DNA of 59,814 nt from a virus. The DNA is taken from IMG/VR virus record IMGVR_UViG_3300032304_000176, positions 1 through 59,814 of that record. One strand, given 5' to 3'. Below are positions 27,570 to 34,771 of the stretch, piece by piece. The translations under genes were made by a program, and so were the position numbers. Positions within the stretch are counted from its first letter, which is position 1. Each line of letters starts with the position of its first letter. The notes beneath the pieces are model-generated. The model worked only from the letters and a program-made list of their open reading frames with translations, made no database searches and was not told the origin of the DNA.

Positions 27570-28072
27570 GGTGTTTGCTTTACTAAATCTTTTAGTGCGT
27601 TCTGCATTCTTCGCACAACTCCATCACGTTCTTTTTGTTGCTTCAATAAATCTTTGTGTAGTGCTACATGGTTTTGCAAATCTTTCTGCTGCTGTATTTG
27701 TTCGCCCACCATTGCGCGTAGTGCAGAGTTATCTACAGTCGAAAACTTAACCTGCCCACTACCACCCCCACCCGGCGGGTACGCAGTCTGCGCTGGAAAT
27801 AAATTCATCTGCTGCGGTGCCTTTTCATTAGAGCGCAACGGATTTAGTATCTCTATACATATATGTTCTTCTAGCTGCTTGCGGACTATAGCCCCTAACT
27901 TGCTCATGTACGCGACATTTTCTTCTTGAGTGAACACCCGTGGGGTCATCTGAGATTCAGCGACCATGATGTCCGTTATATCTGCCCACCTAGTATGCTT
28001 CCACGATCCGTCCTCTGCAAACTCCTCTGGTGCCTGATCCATTCTTTGTATGAGTGCCTCTATAGCGTTCAT
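27566..28072 (-). CDS. Unknown protein in front of the DNA polymerase gene
   Basis: This 168-residue protein overlaps both neighbours by 4 bases, so it is coupled to the polymerase. The N-terminal half is acidic alpha-helical (QRMDQAPEEFAEDGSWKH). A Gly/Pro linker (YPPGGGGSGQ) separates it from a C-terminal coiled coil (QQQKDLQNHVALHKDLLKQQ). The two-domain, linker-joined layout suggests an oligomeric adaptor. No family recognised. Confidence 0.7.
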   Translation of the reverse strand: MNAIEALIQRMDQAPEEFAEDGSWKHTRWADITDIMVAESQMTPRVFTQEENVAYMSKLGAIVRKQLEEHICIEILNPLRSNEKAPQQMNLFPAQTAYPPGGGGSGQVKFSTVDNSALRAMVGEQIQQQKDLQNHVALHKDLLKQQKERDGVVRRMQNALKDLVKQTP

Positions 28073-28311
28073 GTTCGCCTCGATAATGAGTAGTAGTAAA
28101 TTGGTTTCTTTGCCCCGCGTTTAGGTAATACGTAATGCTTGTATACCTTCCTGTCTTTCGCCAACTCCTGTAAATATCTTCTGATGCTGCGTGGGCTTAA
28201 CTTCATACGCTTGCACAAGTCTGGCACTGACAACGCATAGCTCTTCTTCAGTATGTCCACCATATCCAGTTTGCGACTGTTTAGCGTGTTGACGTTCTTA
28301 GCCTTTGGCAT
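28069..28311 (-). CDS. Winged-helix DNA-binding protein
   Basis: This 80-residue protein has the pattern KLDMVDILKKSYALSVPDLCKRM, then SPRSIRRYLQEL and a Lys-rich beta wing ending in KKPIYYYSL, as expected for a winged helix-turn-helix of the DeoR/MarR size class. It overlaps the VRR-NUC gene by 14 bases and the next gene by 4. It may be a transcription regulator of the early region or a partner of the adjacent nuclease. Confidence 0.75.
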   Translation of the reverse strand: MPKAKNVNTLNSRKLDMVDILKKSYALSVPDLCKRMKLSPRSIRRYLQELAKDRKVYKHYVLPKRGAKKPIYYYSLSRRT

Positions 28312-28615
28312 ACCCTTGGTCTCTATCTATACGCGCCAGCACATCCTCAACATCGTCTATGTTGTCTTCATTAACGACAAGGGTATAGCCTCCTGTAGAA
28401 GCAATCTGAGATAGATTCCGTATCTGTAACGCTGTAGGATGGTTGTTCCCTGCCTTGCATTCGATAGCTAAGAACCTGCCGTGATAGCACACCAATATGT
28501 CTGGCACACCGGACACACCGTACCCATGAGTAGCAGGGGTAACCACATATGCCTTAACACCAGCTAATACTTTACGAACCTTATCCTTAACTTTCTTTTC
28601 AGGAGTGTTAGCCAT
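28298..28615 (-). CDS. VRR-NUC domain nuclease
   Basis: This 105-residue protein shows the core of the VRR-NUC (PD-(D/E)XK) family: GVPDILVCYHGRFLAIECKAG with D and E-x-K, followed by LQIRNLSQIASTGGYTLVVN. Stand-alone VRR-NUC proteins of this length are common in phages and act on branched or flap DNA such as Holliday junctions. It belongs to the replication operon, between two HTH genes. Confidence 0.9.
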   Translation of the reverse strand: MANTPEKKVKDKVRKVLAGVKAYVVTPATHGYGVSGVPDILVCYHGRFLAIECKAGNNHPTALQIRNLSQIASTGGYTLVVNEDNIDDVEDVLARIDRDQGYAKG

Positions 28616-28616
28616 A

Positions 28617-28841
28617 TCAACCCTTTGTCATCTTACGAATCTCTTCGATGGACATACCCGTCTTGTCGTAGACAATTAAAATAAACTCAGCGGTGTACGG
28701 CTTAGCGCCATGCCGAATCTTACTTAACGTAGTGGGACTGACTCCAAGGAAGTCTGCCAACGCTTGGCTGTTCTCTAACCCAAACTTCTTTTTCAGATAC
28801 ACAAATAGTTTGGTTTCTGCTGTTGATAAATCTCTACTCAT
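28617..28841 (-). CDS. XRE-family helix-turn-helix regulator
   Basis: This 74-residue protein has an HTH at about residues 24-48 (NSQALADFLGVSPTTLSKIRHGAK): ALADFLGVS is the first helix and turn, PTTLSKIRHG the recognition helix. The C-terminal helix pair (AEFILIVYDKTGMSIEEIRK) suits dimerisation. The ATGA overlap with the 34-residue membrane peptide upstream couples their translation. It is a candidate binder of the palindromic operators. Confidence 0.85.
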   Translation of the reverse strand: MSRDLSTAETKLFVYLKKKFGLENSQALADFLGVSPTTLSKIRHGAKPYTAEFILIVYDKTGMSIEEIRKMTKG

Positions 28842-28942
28842 TTTCTACTCCAAAAATAAAACGCAATCCCAACGCTTCCAATGGTTAGCCCAATCCCCAT
28901 CAGCAAGCCCCCTAGTACAGTAATAACTTCAAACGTTTCCAT
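28838..28942 (-). CDS. 34-residue single-span membrane peptide
   Basis: ATG 28942 opens a 34-codon frame ending in TGA at 28840-28838, which overlaps the ATG of the XRE gene. An acidic start (METFEV) is followed by one hydrophobic Gly-rich segment (about residues 5-30) and a basic end (WSRK), so an N-out/C-in span is expected. GAAGGTG precedes the ATG at 4 bases. It also overlaps the end of the upstream gene, forming a chain of three coupled cistrons. Function unknown; possible superinfection exclusion or inhibitor peptide. Confidence 0.6.
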   Translation of the reverse strand: METFEVITVLGGLLMGIGLTIGSVGIAFYFWSRK

Positions 28943-29204
28943 TTTTCACCTTCTTATGTACCTTCGTTATCCAAACGTGCGGTGAGCTGCACTTGCCTGT
29001 CTTGGGGTTGTACAGCGTTCCAGTAACCACATCCACAAAAAACTTTGTATCGCTTATGGTGCACTTAGCCATCTTGCGGGTCATTAATGAGTCAAGCATA
29101 GATACCATGATATCTACATCAAACGTTTCCAAATCTTTAATCTTAATGAGGTCGTTCTCAATAATGCACTCGTGCTCAGTTCTAATCTTCATTGGCTCGG
29201 TCAT
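28929..29204 (-). CDS. Small early protein of unknown function
   Basis: This 91-residue protein starts at ATG 29204, which follows AAGGAGAAGAACT exactly at ribosome-binding distance; the frame extends further upstream but would then overlap the preceding gene. Sequence features are ECIIENDLIKIKDLETFDVDIM, a central CTISDTKFFVDVVTGTLYNP and a basic end. It has no recognisable domain and sits among short early genes. Confidence 0.7.
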   Translation of the reverse strand: MTEPMKIRTEHECIIENDLIKIKDLETFDVDIMVSMLDSLMTRKMAKCTISDTKFFVDVVTGTLYNPKTGKCSSPHVWITKVHKKVKNGNV

Positions 29205-29215
29205 AGTTCTTCTCC

Positions 29216-29503
29216 TTACGGTTGTGAGGATTCTGCTGCTTGGTTGTCCGAAATTTGTATACTCCTTTCGGACGTGGGGATTGTTAAATAGTTCATCAAC
29301 TCTGCATTTAGTTTTGCTTGTGCCCACTTAGTCGGGCCGGATAGTTGCATCAACGCTAAAGCAAACTGAACGAAGTTTTGTAGCTTCTCTAGCTCCTGCT
29401 CGTCCACCTCGCCCTTCTTAATACTTTCAATTACTTGGTGCACACCTATGCGGTTGCCGTTGATGACCGCTTCCCAATCGAAATCGACCTTCTTCTTAGG
29501 CAT
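29216..29503 (-). CDS. Small early protein of unknown function
   Basis: This 95-residue protein has a basic start (PKKKVDFDWEAV), a helical middle (ESIKKGEVDEQELEKLQNFVQFALALMQL) and a Ser/Gln-rich end. It overlaps the upstream gene by 8 bases and is followed by an AAGGAG site for the next gene. No domain recognised; mostly alpha-helical by composition. Confidence 0.7.
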   Translation of the reverse strand: MPKKKVDFDWEAVINGNRIGVHQVIESIKKGEVDEQELEKLQNFVQFALALMQLSGPTKWAQAKLNAELMNYLTIPTSERSIQISDNQAAESSQP

Positions 29504-29813
29504 TCTTTTCTTTCAGCTTGGCTTCGATAAGGTTTTGAATTAAGGCTTTTTGTCTTTTCCAATCCTCATCAGGGCTTATGTAGTAGTACCCCTCGCCGTG
29601 CTTCGCGACCATTTCTTTTTGAAACTCTTCATCTATGTCAAAAGAATGTTCATCAAACTGCTCCCATATGTCGCGCCAATCTTCGTCAGCCATTGAATAC
29701 GTCTTTACCGCTTGATCTGAAAACAACTTGTCACGCAGTTCATTACGCTGCGCTTCAATGCAAGCAGGTCTATTGCAGTAGTAACTGCAACTGTGTATGT
29801 CGTAGTCAGTCAT
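29496..29813 (-). CDS. Small early protein with N-terminal Cys cluster
   Basis: This 105-residue protein has an N-terminus HSCSYYCNRPACIEAQRNEL with three cysteines (C-x3-C-x4-C) and a histidine that could bind zinc. The rest is acidic and helical (DEDWRDIWEQFDEHSFDIDEEF) with a Lys-rich end. Phage proteins with this Cys-rich head are frequent in small early operons, role unknown. It overlaps both neighbours by a few bases. Confidence 0.7.
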   Translation of the reverse strand: MTDYDIHSCSYYCNRPACIEAQRNELRDKLFSDQAVKTYSMADEDWRDIWEQFDEHSFDIDEEFQKEMVAKHGEGYYYISPDEDWKRQKALIQNLIEAKLKEKNA

Positions 29814-30040
29814 AACTTCTCCCCATTCTTCTCAGCTTCTTTGTTTAAGTTGCGTAATGACTCCTTTCGTACTTCCATCATTGCGTCTGCTACCTCGTAA
29901 GAATATTCAGCCGCCCCCGTTGGCTCCCATAAAACTGTACCCGCGTCATCTTTCTCAGCCAAAAGAACCTGCATAGCCTTAGCCGCAAAGTAATCACGCA
30001 ACTCCATACCTTCGCTTCTGTTATTTGGAAATGCTTTCAT
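29810..30040 (-). CDS. Small early phage protein (ELRDYFAAKAMQ type)
   Basis: This 76-residue protein contains GMELRDYFAAKAMQ followed by YEVADAMMEVRKESL, a pattern seen again and again in short phage proteins of unknown function. Start ATG follows AAGGAG. It overlaps the next gene by four bases and the previous one by 20. A folded three-helix unit is likely; no activity can be assigned. Confidence 0.75.
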   Translation of the reverse strand: MKAFPNNRSEGMELRDYFAAKAMQVLLAEKDDAGTVLWEPTGAAEYSYEVADAMMEVRKESLRNLNKEAEKNGEKL

Positions 30041-30236
30041 CGTTCTTCTCCTTTGTTATATCTGCCCAAGACGAACCTTCAGGTATATCTTCTAACGAAT
30101 CAGTTTTTATCCAACGCGCTACGTAAGTAAGTCCTCCAACATCTTCAGATAAAACCGCGACTATGCCTAAAGATTTTGATGTCGCGTATCTTTTTATAAA
30201 CTCAAATACTTCATCCATCAAATTCTCCTCTGACAA
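30021..30236 (-). CDS. Small acidic early protein of unknown function
   Basis: This 71-residue protein has ATG 30236 preceded by AGAGGAG. A helical acidic N-terminus (EENLMDEVFEFIKRYA) is followed by a beta-like stretch (LGIVAVLSEDVGGLTYVARW) and a charged tail overlapping the next start. No motif recognised. Confidence 0.65.
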   Translation of the reverse strand: MSEENLMDEVFEFIKRYATSKSLGIVAVLSEDVGGLTYVARWIKTDSLEDIPEGSSWADITKEKNDESISK

Positions 30237-30421
30237 ACAAATGCCTGATGATCAACACGAAACGCCCCTGCGTATTTGCAGTCACCGACCACTCTGCTCT
30301 CTGTTTGCACTTGACCTATGCTTAGCCCAACAAAGAACAGTATTACGGCGGCTAGTGACTTAGCCCATACAGCATTAATCCAAACAAATATTATTTTGTA
30401 GTTGAAGGTTTCAATACTCAT
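30218..30421 (-). CDS. Small membrane protein with Cys-containing soluble tail
   Basis: This 67-residue protein starts at ATG 30421, placed 6 bases after AAGGA (the in-frame ATG 30427 touches that site). One membrane span at about residues 17-36 (AKSLAAVILFFVGLSIGQV) is followed by a tail with two Cys (GDCKYAG, AFVCQRR) that could form a disulphide in the periplasm. Similar short one-span proteins occur in many phage early operons; function unknown. Confidence 0.7.
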   Translation of the reverse strand: MSIETFNYKIIFVWINAVWAKSLAAVILFFVGLSIGQVQTESRVVGDCKYAGAFRVDHQAFVCQRRI

Positions 30422-30659
30422 AGTCATTCCTTGGAATTTTTTTATCGGTTATGTAAGTACCCGACCAACTAAAACTAAACGGACGATGGTAGAAAACTCG
30501 GTTTATCAATGTAGGGTCATCATCCCTACCATCTTTATCAACCTTAAAAAAATACTGTGGCGCTAATCGTTTCACTAACTCAATAGTGTTATCGATCCTA
30601 CCTATCTCACCTGACTCAGCGGCGATGGAAATCATTTGTTGATACTCTTTTGGTAGCAT
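30411..30659 (-). CDS. Small early protein of unknown function
   Basis: This 82-residue protein overlaps the upstream stop (TAATG) and the downstream start. It has a helical N-terminal half (LPKEYQQMISIAAESGEIGR, NTIELVKRL) and an aromatic-rich C-terminal half (VFYHRPFSFSWSGTYI) that may form a small beta sheet. No domain recognised. Confidence 0.65.
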   Translation of the reverse strand: MLPKEYQQMISIAAESGEIGRIDNTIELVKRLAPQYFFKVDKDGRDDDPTLINRVFYHRPFSFSWSGTYITDKKIPRNDYEY

Positions 30660-30979
30660 TATCTTTCTCCTTTAAGTTCTGCTGCTGCTCTTAACGCGTC
30701 GTTTCTTGCTTTTGTTGCTAATGCCTTTGCGTGTTTTGCTGCTCTTGCTGCAAGTTCTTCATCAGTAACCCATTCTTTTGCCCCATGCCCTGCAACCCAC
30801 GACTGAAACATATGCCCGATCATCGGGTTAGTCCAATCAATGTCGCGCTTGACCGTTTCTTGAAACCAGTTGCTAAACTTTTCTTTTGATACAGTGAATG
30901 GAACCATCGCTGTTTCGCGCCGCTTCTTTACTTCTCTAGGACTAAGCGTGTCTGATTCGCTGACTGCTATGTTAGGCAT
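30659..30979 (-). CDS. Small basic helical protein of unknown function
   Basis: This 106-residue protein has a polar N-terminus (SESDTLSPREVKKRRET), a central WFQETVKRDIDWTNPMIGHMFQSW block with three Trp, and an Ala/Lys/Arg helix at the end (ARAAKHAKALATKARNDALRAAAEL) of the kind that binds nucleic acid or pairs as a coiled coil. Start ATG is preceded by TTGGAGAATCATC. No family recognised. Confidence 0.65.
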   Translation of the reverse strand: MPNIAVSESDTLSPREVKKRRETAMVPFTVSKEKFSNWFQETVKRDIDWTNPMIGHMFQSWVAGHGAKEWVTDEELAARAAKHAKALATKARNDALRAAAELKGER

Positions 30980-30997
30980 GATGATTCTCCAAGATGT

Positions 30998-31177
30998 TTA
31001 TGCACGTGCGAGTGCGTCAAATAATTTAGCGATGAACGTTTTGTTTTTGCTGCTATCCAACAAGAGGTCTTGTACAAACCTTTCTTCTGGCGTGAACTTT
31101 TCCCACTTGTGCTCAGGTATAAAAAGCTTACCAATCTCTGGCGGCTCTTCTTTAATAAACTTCCCGTCTCTTAACAT
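30998..31177 (-). CDS. Small early protein of unknown function
   Basis: This 59-residue protein starts at ATG 31177 after GGGGGG; an in-frame ATG at 31195 is an alternative. It overlaps the end of the zinc-ribbon gene. Sequence EEPPEIGKLFIPEHKWEKFTPEERFVQDLLLD is followed by a helical end. No domain recognised. Confidence 0.55.
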   Translation of the reverse strand: MLRDGKFIKEEPPEIGKLFIPEHKWEKFTPEERFVQDLLLDSSKNKTFIAKLFDALARA

Positions 31178-31493
31178 AGTCCCCCCAATCGGCATAGCCG
31201 TCGTCTTCCTCTATGAAATAACTAGGCACTCTTTCTTTGCGATCCTCATTGCTACGCCTAGCGTCTACCCTCTTCTTGTTAACTATCTTTGCTACTCTTG
31301 CCATAGGTTGTGCCACAGGTTTTGGTGGTGGAGGTGGAGGCGGTGTAGCCTCTGCAAGATCATCTAAGGTAGCTCGCACCTCTAATGTATGTATCAACTT
31401 CTTACACTCCATGCACTTACGCCTACGTTTAATAACATCCTTGACGGGCATGGTCTGCATGACTTTTGTCTCACCCCCGCAGTCGCAAATCAT
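31152..31493 (-). CDS. NrdR-like zinc-ribbon protein
   Basis: This 113-residue protein has an N-terminus CDCGGETKV followed by KDVIKRRRKCMECKKLIHTLE. It reproduces the zinc ribbon of NrdR (C-x-C...RRRR-x-C-x2-C...T-x-E), the repressor of ribonucleotide reductase genes. The ATP-cone that normally follows is missing; instead there is a Glu/Pro linker with seven prolines and a basic segment (KKRVDARRSNEDRKERV). It could bind host nrd boxes as a stand-alone DNA-binding head, or be a re-used zinc ribbon. It overlaps both neighbouring genes. Confidence 0.7.
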   Translation of the reverse strand: MICDCGGETKVMQTMPVKDVIKRRRKCMECKKLIHTLEVRATLDDLAEATPPPPPPPKPVAQPMARVAKIVNKKRVDARRSNEDRKERVPSYFIEEDDGYADWGDYVKRREVY

Positions 31494-31785
31494 CTTGCTC
31501 CTCCTTTATCTTTTCTAAGTCCTCTGCAAACATACGTACGTAGTACACCTCTGGATACGAACCCAACTTACGCCCTATACCTTTAACAGATAAACCTACT
31601 GGGGCGAGTACTAGTAACGCCAACTTTTCTCTAACCGCTTGCTCCGCTAATTCTCTTGAGTACGGGGGACGGAACAGCCACTCCGCTGCTCCCCCATATG
31701 TGTACACGCTTCCCTCATTGAGGGTCTTCTCTACCCGCACTGAAATAAAATACGCATCGCCTTCTTCCCCATCAGCAATATTCAT
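31471..31785 (-). CDS. Small early protein of unknown function
   Basis: This 104-residue protein has an acidic N-terminus (ADGEEGDAYFISVRVEKTL), a middle YSRELAEQAVREKLALLVLAPVGLSVKGIGRKLG, and a charged helical end. It overlaps the upstream gene by one base (the shared base of a stop/start) and the zinc-ribbon gene by 23 bases. No domain recognised. Confidence 0.65.
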   Translation of the reverse strand: MNIADGEEGDAYFISVRVEKTLNEGSVYTYGGAAEWLFRPPYSRELAEQAVREKLALLVLAPVGLSVKGIGRKLGSYPEVYYVRMFAEDLEKIKEEQDDLRLRG

Positions 31786-32630
31786 TATACATTCCCTCCG
31801 GCAACACGTGCCGGCATATTTAATACCCAGAAAGTATTGGCATCTAGGCGTACACCTACCTCGGGAATACTCTCGTTATCCTTCAACATCTTTAGGAATG
31901 CCAACTTACCTCGTATATCTTCTGGCAACGCATCAAAGTTTGGATAGACAGCGTTCGGTATATGCGGCGATAAGTCAGAGTTGTGCACATGAATGCCGTC
32001 CTTCCTGTAACTAACAAAAGCTTTACTCACTTTTGCGTTATAGCGGTACTGATGCTCTTCGTTGTAAGTAAGCGATTGCTCCATAACTTTTCTAAACTCC
32101 GGTGTAATTAACTGTACGCCCAATGCTTTCAAGTTTTGCATCTCTGCAATCACCGCCCTGTGCGCATGCCCAAGCTCACGTATTGGTTCCGCTACTTTCT
32201 CATGAAGCTCAGACTGCCATTCACGAAGATGTTGGTGTACAGCTTTAGCCTTACGCCCTGCAATCTCCGCAATAGAATAAGGCTTGACCATCTTCAACAT
32301 TAACTTCAGCGCGTTTGCCCCGTGCTTAGTCTCCTTACTAAACTTGTCGTTATAGTTCTTACGGCGTGGGGATACCTCTTCTCTACCCTTTACGCCGAAC
32401 ACATCACGCCCATCTTTACCGCATTTGAGAGTTATCCAGCCAGCCTCCTCATCTAAAAAGTTAGGGTCAAAAAACTTAATACCTAAGTGGTACATTTCTG
32501 CTGGGCTACCATCAGGAGGGCAGTACTCAACATAACGTCCTATCGGCCCCAATTCAAATGGGTACTTGCTCTTCAACAGGAACGCATTAACTAAAGGGCG
32601 TAGTGTTGGGTGTACTTGTTCGATATTCAT
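31785..32630 (-). CDS. Unknown protein linked to the AAA/VWA block
   Basis: This 281-residue protein has an alpha/beta N-terminal half (FELGPIGRYVEYCPPDG, GWITLKCGKDGRDVFG) and helices with AGRKAKAVHQHLREWQSELHE in the centre. The end is FDALPEDIRGKLAFLKMLKDNESIPEVG. It starts 11 bases after the DUF3150-like gene, so it is probably the fourth member of that transcription unit. I recognise no family and no catalytic motif. Confidence 0.7.
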   Translation of the reverse strand: MNIEQVHPTLRPLVNAFLLKSKYPFELGPIGRYVEYCPPDGSPAEMYHLGIKFFDPNFLDEEAGWITLKCGKDGRDVFGVKGREEVSPRRKNYNDKFSKETKHGANALKLMLKMVKPYSIAEIAGRKAKAVHQHLREWQSELHEKVAEPIRELGHAHRAVIAEMQNLKALGVQLITPEFRKVMEQSLTYNEEHQYRYNAKVSKAFVSYRKDGIHVHNSDLSPHIPNAVYPNFDALPEDIRGKLAFLKMLKDNESIPEVGVRLDANTFWVLNMPARVAGGNV

Positions 32631-32641
32631 AATGCCTCCAA

Positions 32642-33520
32642 TTAAAATGAGAACGTTTTAAGTATGCTGTCTACTTCCGACTTGAGCGTAGAGCGCACGT
32701 GGTCATCTTCGCGCAGGTCATCCGCAGTAACGCCGAACATAGCGCCCTCCAGTTTGCGTCTAGCTTGCTCCAAGCTTGGGTCATCCGTTACGTTAAGCTT
32801 AGTCAACAGACCACACAACTCGATAGCATTGTTCACCAACGAATCACGAAACACTTGTGCATACATCTCTGTGCCATCCTTCAATACGCGAGGTGTAGGT
32901 AAGTCAGCTAACTTAGTTGACATGTGAGTCAGGCACTCATGCAGACGTGTCCATATATCTTTCATCGCGTCATTCAAACGATTGTTCACATGCGTATCAG
33001 CTTGCGCTTGCAGTTCGGCGAGAGCCTCGTCCGTTGCTTGTATACGAAAGTCACCCGCCGTTGGTACAGGCATGAACACATAGTTGAAACGAAACTTACC
33101 CTTGATCGTACCCACATCTGGATAGTCATTGCGATTGAACAATGCACCCAACTGAAACGCAGCAGCAGTCACCAACGTAGGGTATTCCTTCTCAAGCTCA
33201 TCGACCGCCGTCCAGTAGTGCTGCTCGAATGTGGATAGCGTCTTCTTGTAGTCGAAGAAGTTCTTCATAGGTAACAGGCGTGAGCCACCATCTGACCAAG
33301 GCAACGTCTGCTCGTAGTGCCACACACGCGCAGCCGACACGATCTTCTGTACTGCATCAAGCTTGTCGCTACCTGCCAATAGATGTTTGTGGTAGTTGCC
33401 GCCCTTAGCCTTCGTACCCTTAGCGACATCGATCTCGCTCGATACGTTCTTGTCTAGCTTACGTGCAGTCCATGTGCTGATGTTTAAGTCAACGAGTATT
33501 GCTGAATTTTGAATAGCCAT
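32642..33520 (-). CDS. DUF3150-like partner of the AAA/VWA pair
   Basis: This 292-residue, mostly helical protein has an N-terminus ILVDLNISTWTARKLDKNVSSEI, then KGGNYHKHLLAG and long charged helices. It resembles DUF3150 proteins, which in phages and plasmids often sit beside MoxR-type ATPase and VWA genes. Its start follows TTGGAG with the TTAGGTA-N-TACCTAA palindrome (33536-33550) directly before it. Only 36 bases separate it from the VWA gene, so the three genes should be co-transcribed but with extra control at this cistron. Molecular role unknown. Confidence 0.7.
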   Translation of the reverse strand: MAIQNSAILVDLNISTWTARKLDKNVSSEIDVAKGTKAKGGNYHKHLLAGSDKLDAVQKIVSAARVWHYEQTLPWSDGGSRLLPMKNFFDYKKTLSTFEQHYWTAVDELEKEYPTLVTAAAFQLGALFNRNDYPDVGTIKGKFRFNYVFMPVPTAGDFRIQATDEALAELQAQADTHVNNRLNDAMKDIWTRLHECLTHMSTKLADLPTPRVLKDGTEMYAQVFRDSLVNNAIELCGLLTKLNVTDDPSLEQARRKLEGAMFGVTADDLREDDHVRSTLKSEVDSILKTFSF

Positions 33521-33535
33521 TTTGTTTCTCCAAGT

Positions 33536-33550
33536 TTAGGTACTACCTAA
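33536..33550. promoter_or_regulatory. 15-bp palindrome TTAGGTACTACCTAA (site a)
   Basis: Perfect dyad around C33543, lying between the VWA and DUF3150-like genes and ending 4 bases before CTTGGAG, the ribosome-binding site of the latter. There is no room for a separate promoter in the 36-base gap, which favours a role in the RNA or as an internal roadblock. Confidence 0.85.
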
Positions 33551-33556
33551 TTATGT

Positions 33557-34762
33557 TTAGACTTCAATGTGTACTGACCGACCTACGTCCGACTTGATGC
33601 GCTTGTCAGTGATGCACCACAGGGTAGGTGCAGTCCAACCCTTACCCCATGAAGCCACCTCACCATCAGTCAACATCACGACAGCATCAGGGCGTATGTG
33701 TTTCTTCTGCATGTAGTTCACTACACACTGCGGGTCAGTCCCACCGCCACCCTCTGGGTGAGCCAAGGTCAACAACCCTGCGTATGAGTTCTCGTCATAC
33801 ACCTCATGCCCAGCTACATCGCAGTCCCAATACAGGACGTCCACAACCTCTGGACGCACAACCTCACACAAGTTATGCAGTGCCGCCATGAAGCTTGACA
33901 ACACATCGCCACCGAATATAGAACCTGATGTATCTATACCTACAACCAACCTACCTAGTCGCTCAGTGATCATGCTTGGGTAGATAATCTCCGACTCCAT
34001 GCGGCGGCGGTTGCGCTTACGGAATGACGGTGTATCTGACCCACTGCACAACGAAGTCACATGATCCTGCAACTCATCCTTCCAGTTGACTACGGGTGCA
34101 AGCATCTCTTCAAACGCTTGAGGTAACTTACCCCCGAGACGTTCTGCATACATCTTGCCCTGCCTTAACGCTTGATCGATTTCCTCTGCGAGCTGTCCTT
34201 GTTCCTCGTCCGAAAGGGTGCTCGCACCTTCCCAATCATGGTGATCGAGGCTTTCCTGTCCAGTACCCGCGCCGTCCGCGCCCTGCCCTGCTTGTCCATA
34301 ACCATGTTTCGGTTCATCTTTGTTCTCCTGTTCAAGTATGGCGAACACCTCGCCTGTGCTCATCCCTCTGAAACGTCTATCCAATAGCCCACACTCAGGC
34401 ATCTTGACCTCGCTACTAGTGAACCCTAAATCATTGATCATCAGGTTGTCCACGTAGTCAGCCGCCATGTTGGCAAGCTTGGGATTCTTCTCCCAGAGAT
34501 GTTTCCATACGACCATGTCACGCTTAGCCTTGTGGAACACCTCATGCAACTTAAGGAAGCGCACCTCTGGCTCAGGCAATGACGCAATGAACTCACCGTT
34601 ATAGAACTCGTCACGCCCGTTAGTTGCAGCAGTGGGAACCCTGTCGGTTATCTCAATCTTACCCATCGCCATAATCCCAGAGAGGGCACAGGCACGTGCG
34701 TCCCCCATCAACCATACTGTTGCGCGTGTTAGCTTTTGCGCTGCTGAAAATCTGTTGTCCAT
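33557..34762 (-). CDS. VWA-domain protein with HExxH metallopeptidase-like region (CobT/DUF2201-like)
   Basis: This 401-residue protein has HEVFH at residues 73-77, the HExxH signature of the DUF2201 N-terminal putative metallopeptidase. A low-complexity acidic linker follows (about 145-190). The C-terminal VWA-like domain has the MIDAS motif DTSGS at 277-281, with GGGGTDP and MLTDGEV further on. Such proteins pair with MoxR/CobS-type AAA+ ATPases, as here (gap of 9 bases to the ATPase stop). The pair may act as a chaperone or metal-insertion machine, or as protease; the target in this phage is unknown. Confidence 0.88.
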   Translation of the reverse strand: MDNRFSAAQKLTRATVWLMGDARACALSGIMAMGKIEITDRVPTAATNGRDEFYNGEFIASLPEPEVRFLKLHEVFHKAKRDMVVWKHLWEKNPKLANMAADYVDNLMINDLGFTSSEVKMPECGLLDRRFRGMSTGEVFAILEQENKDEPKHGYGQAGQGADGAGTGQESLDHHDWEGASTLSDEEQGQLAEEIDQALRQGKMYAERLGGKLPQAFEEMLAPVVNWKDELQDHVTSLCSGSDTPSFRKRNRRRMESEIIYPSMITERLGRLVVGIDTSGSIFGGDVLSSFMAALHNLCEVVRPEVVDVLYWDCDVAGHEVYDENSYAGLLTLAHPEGGGGTDPQCVVNYMQKKHIRPDAVVMLTDGEVASWGKGWTAPTLWCITDKRIKSDVGRSVHIEV

Positions 34763-34771
34763 ATATCCCCC

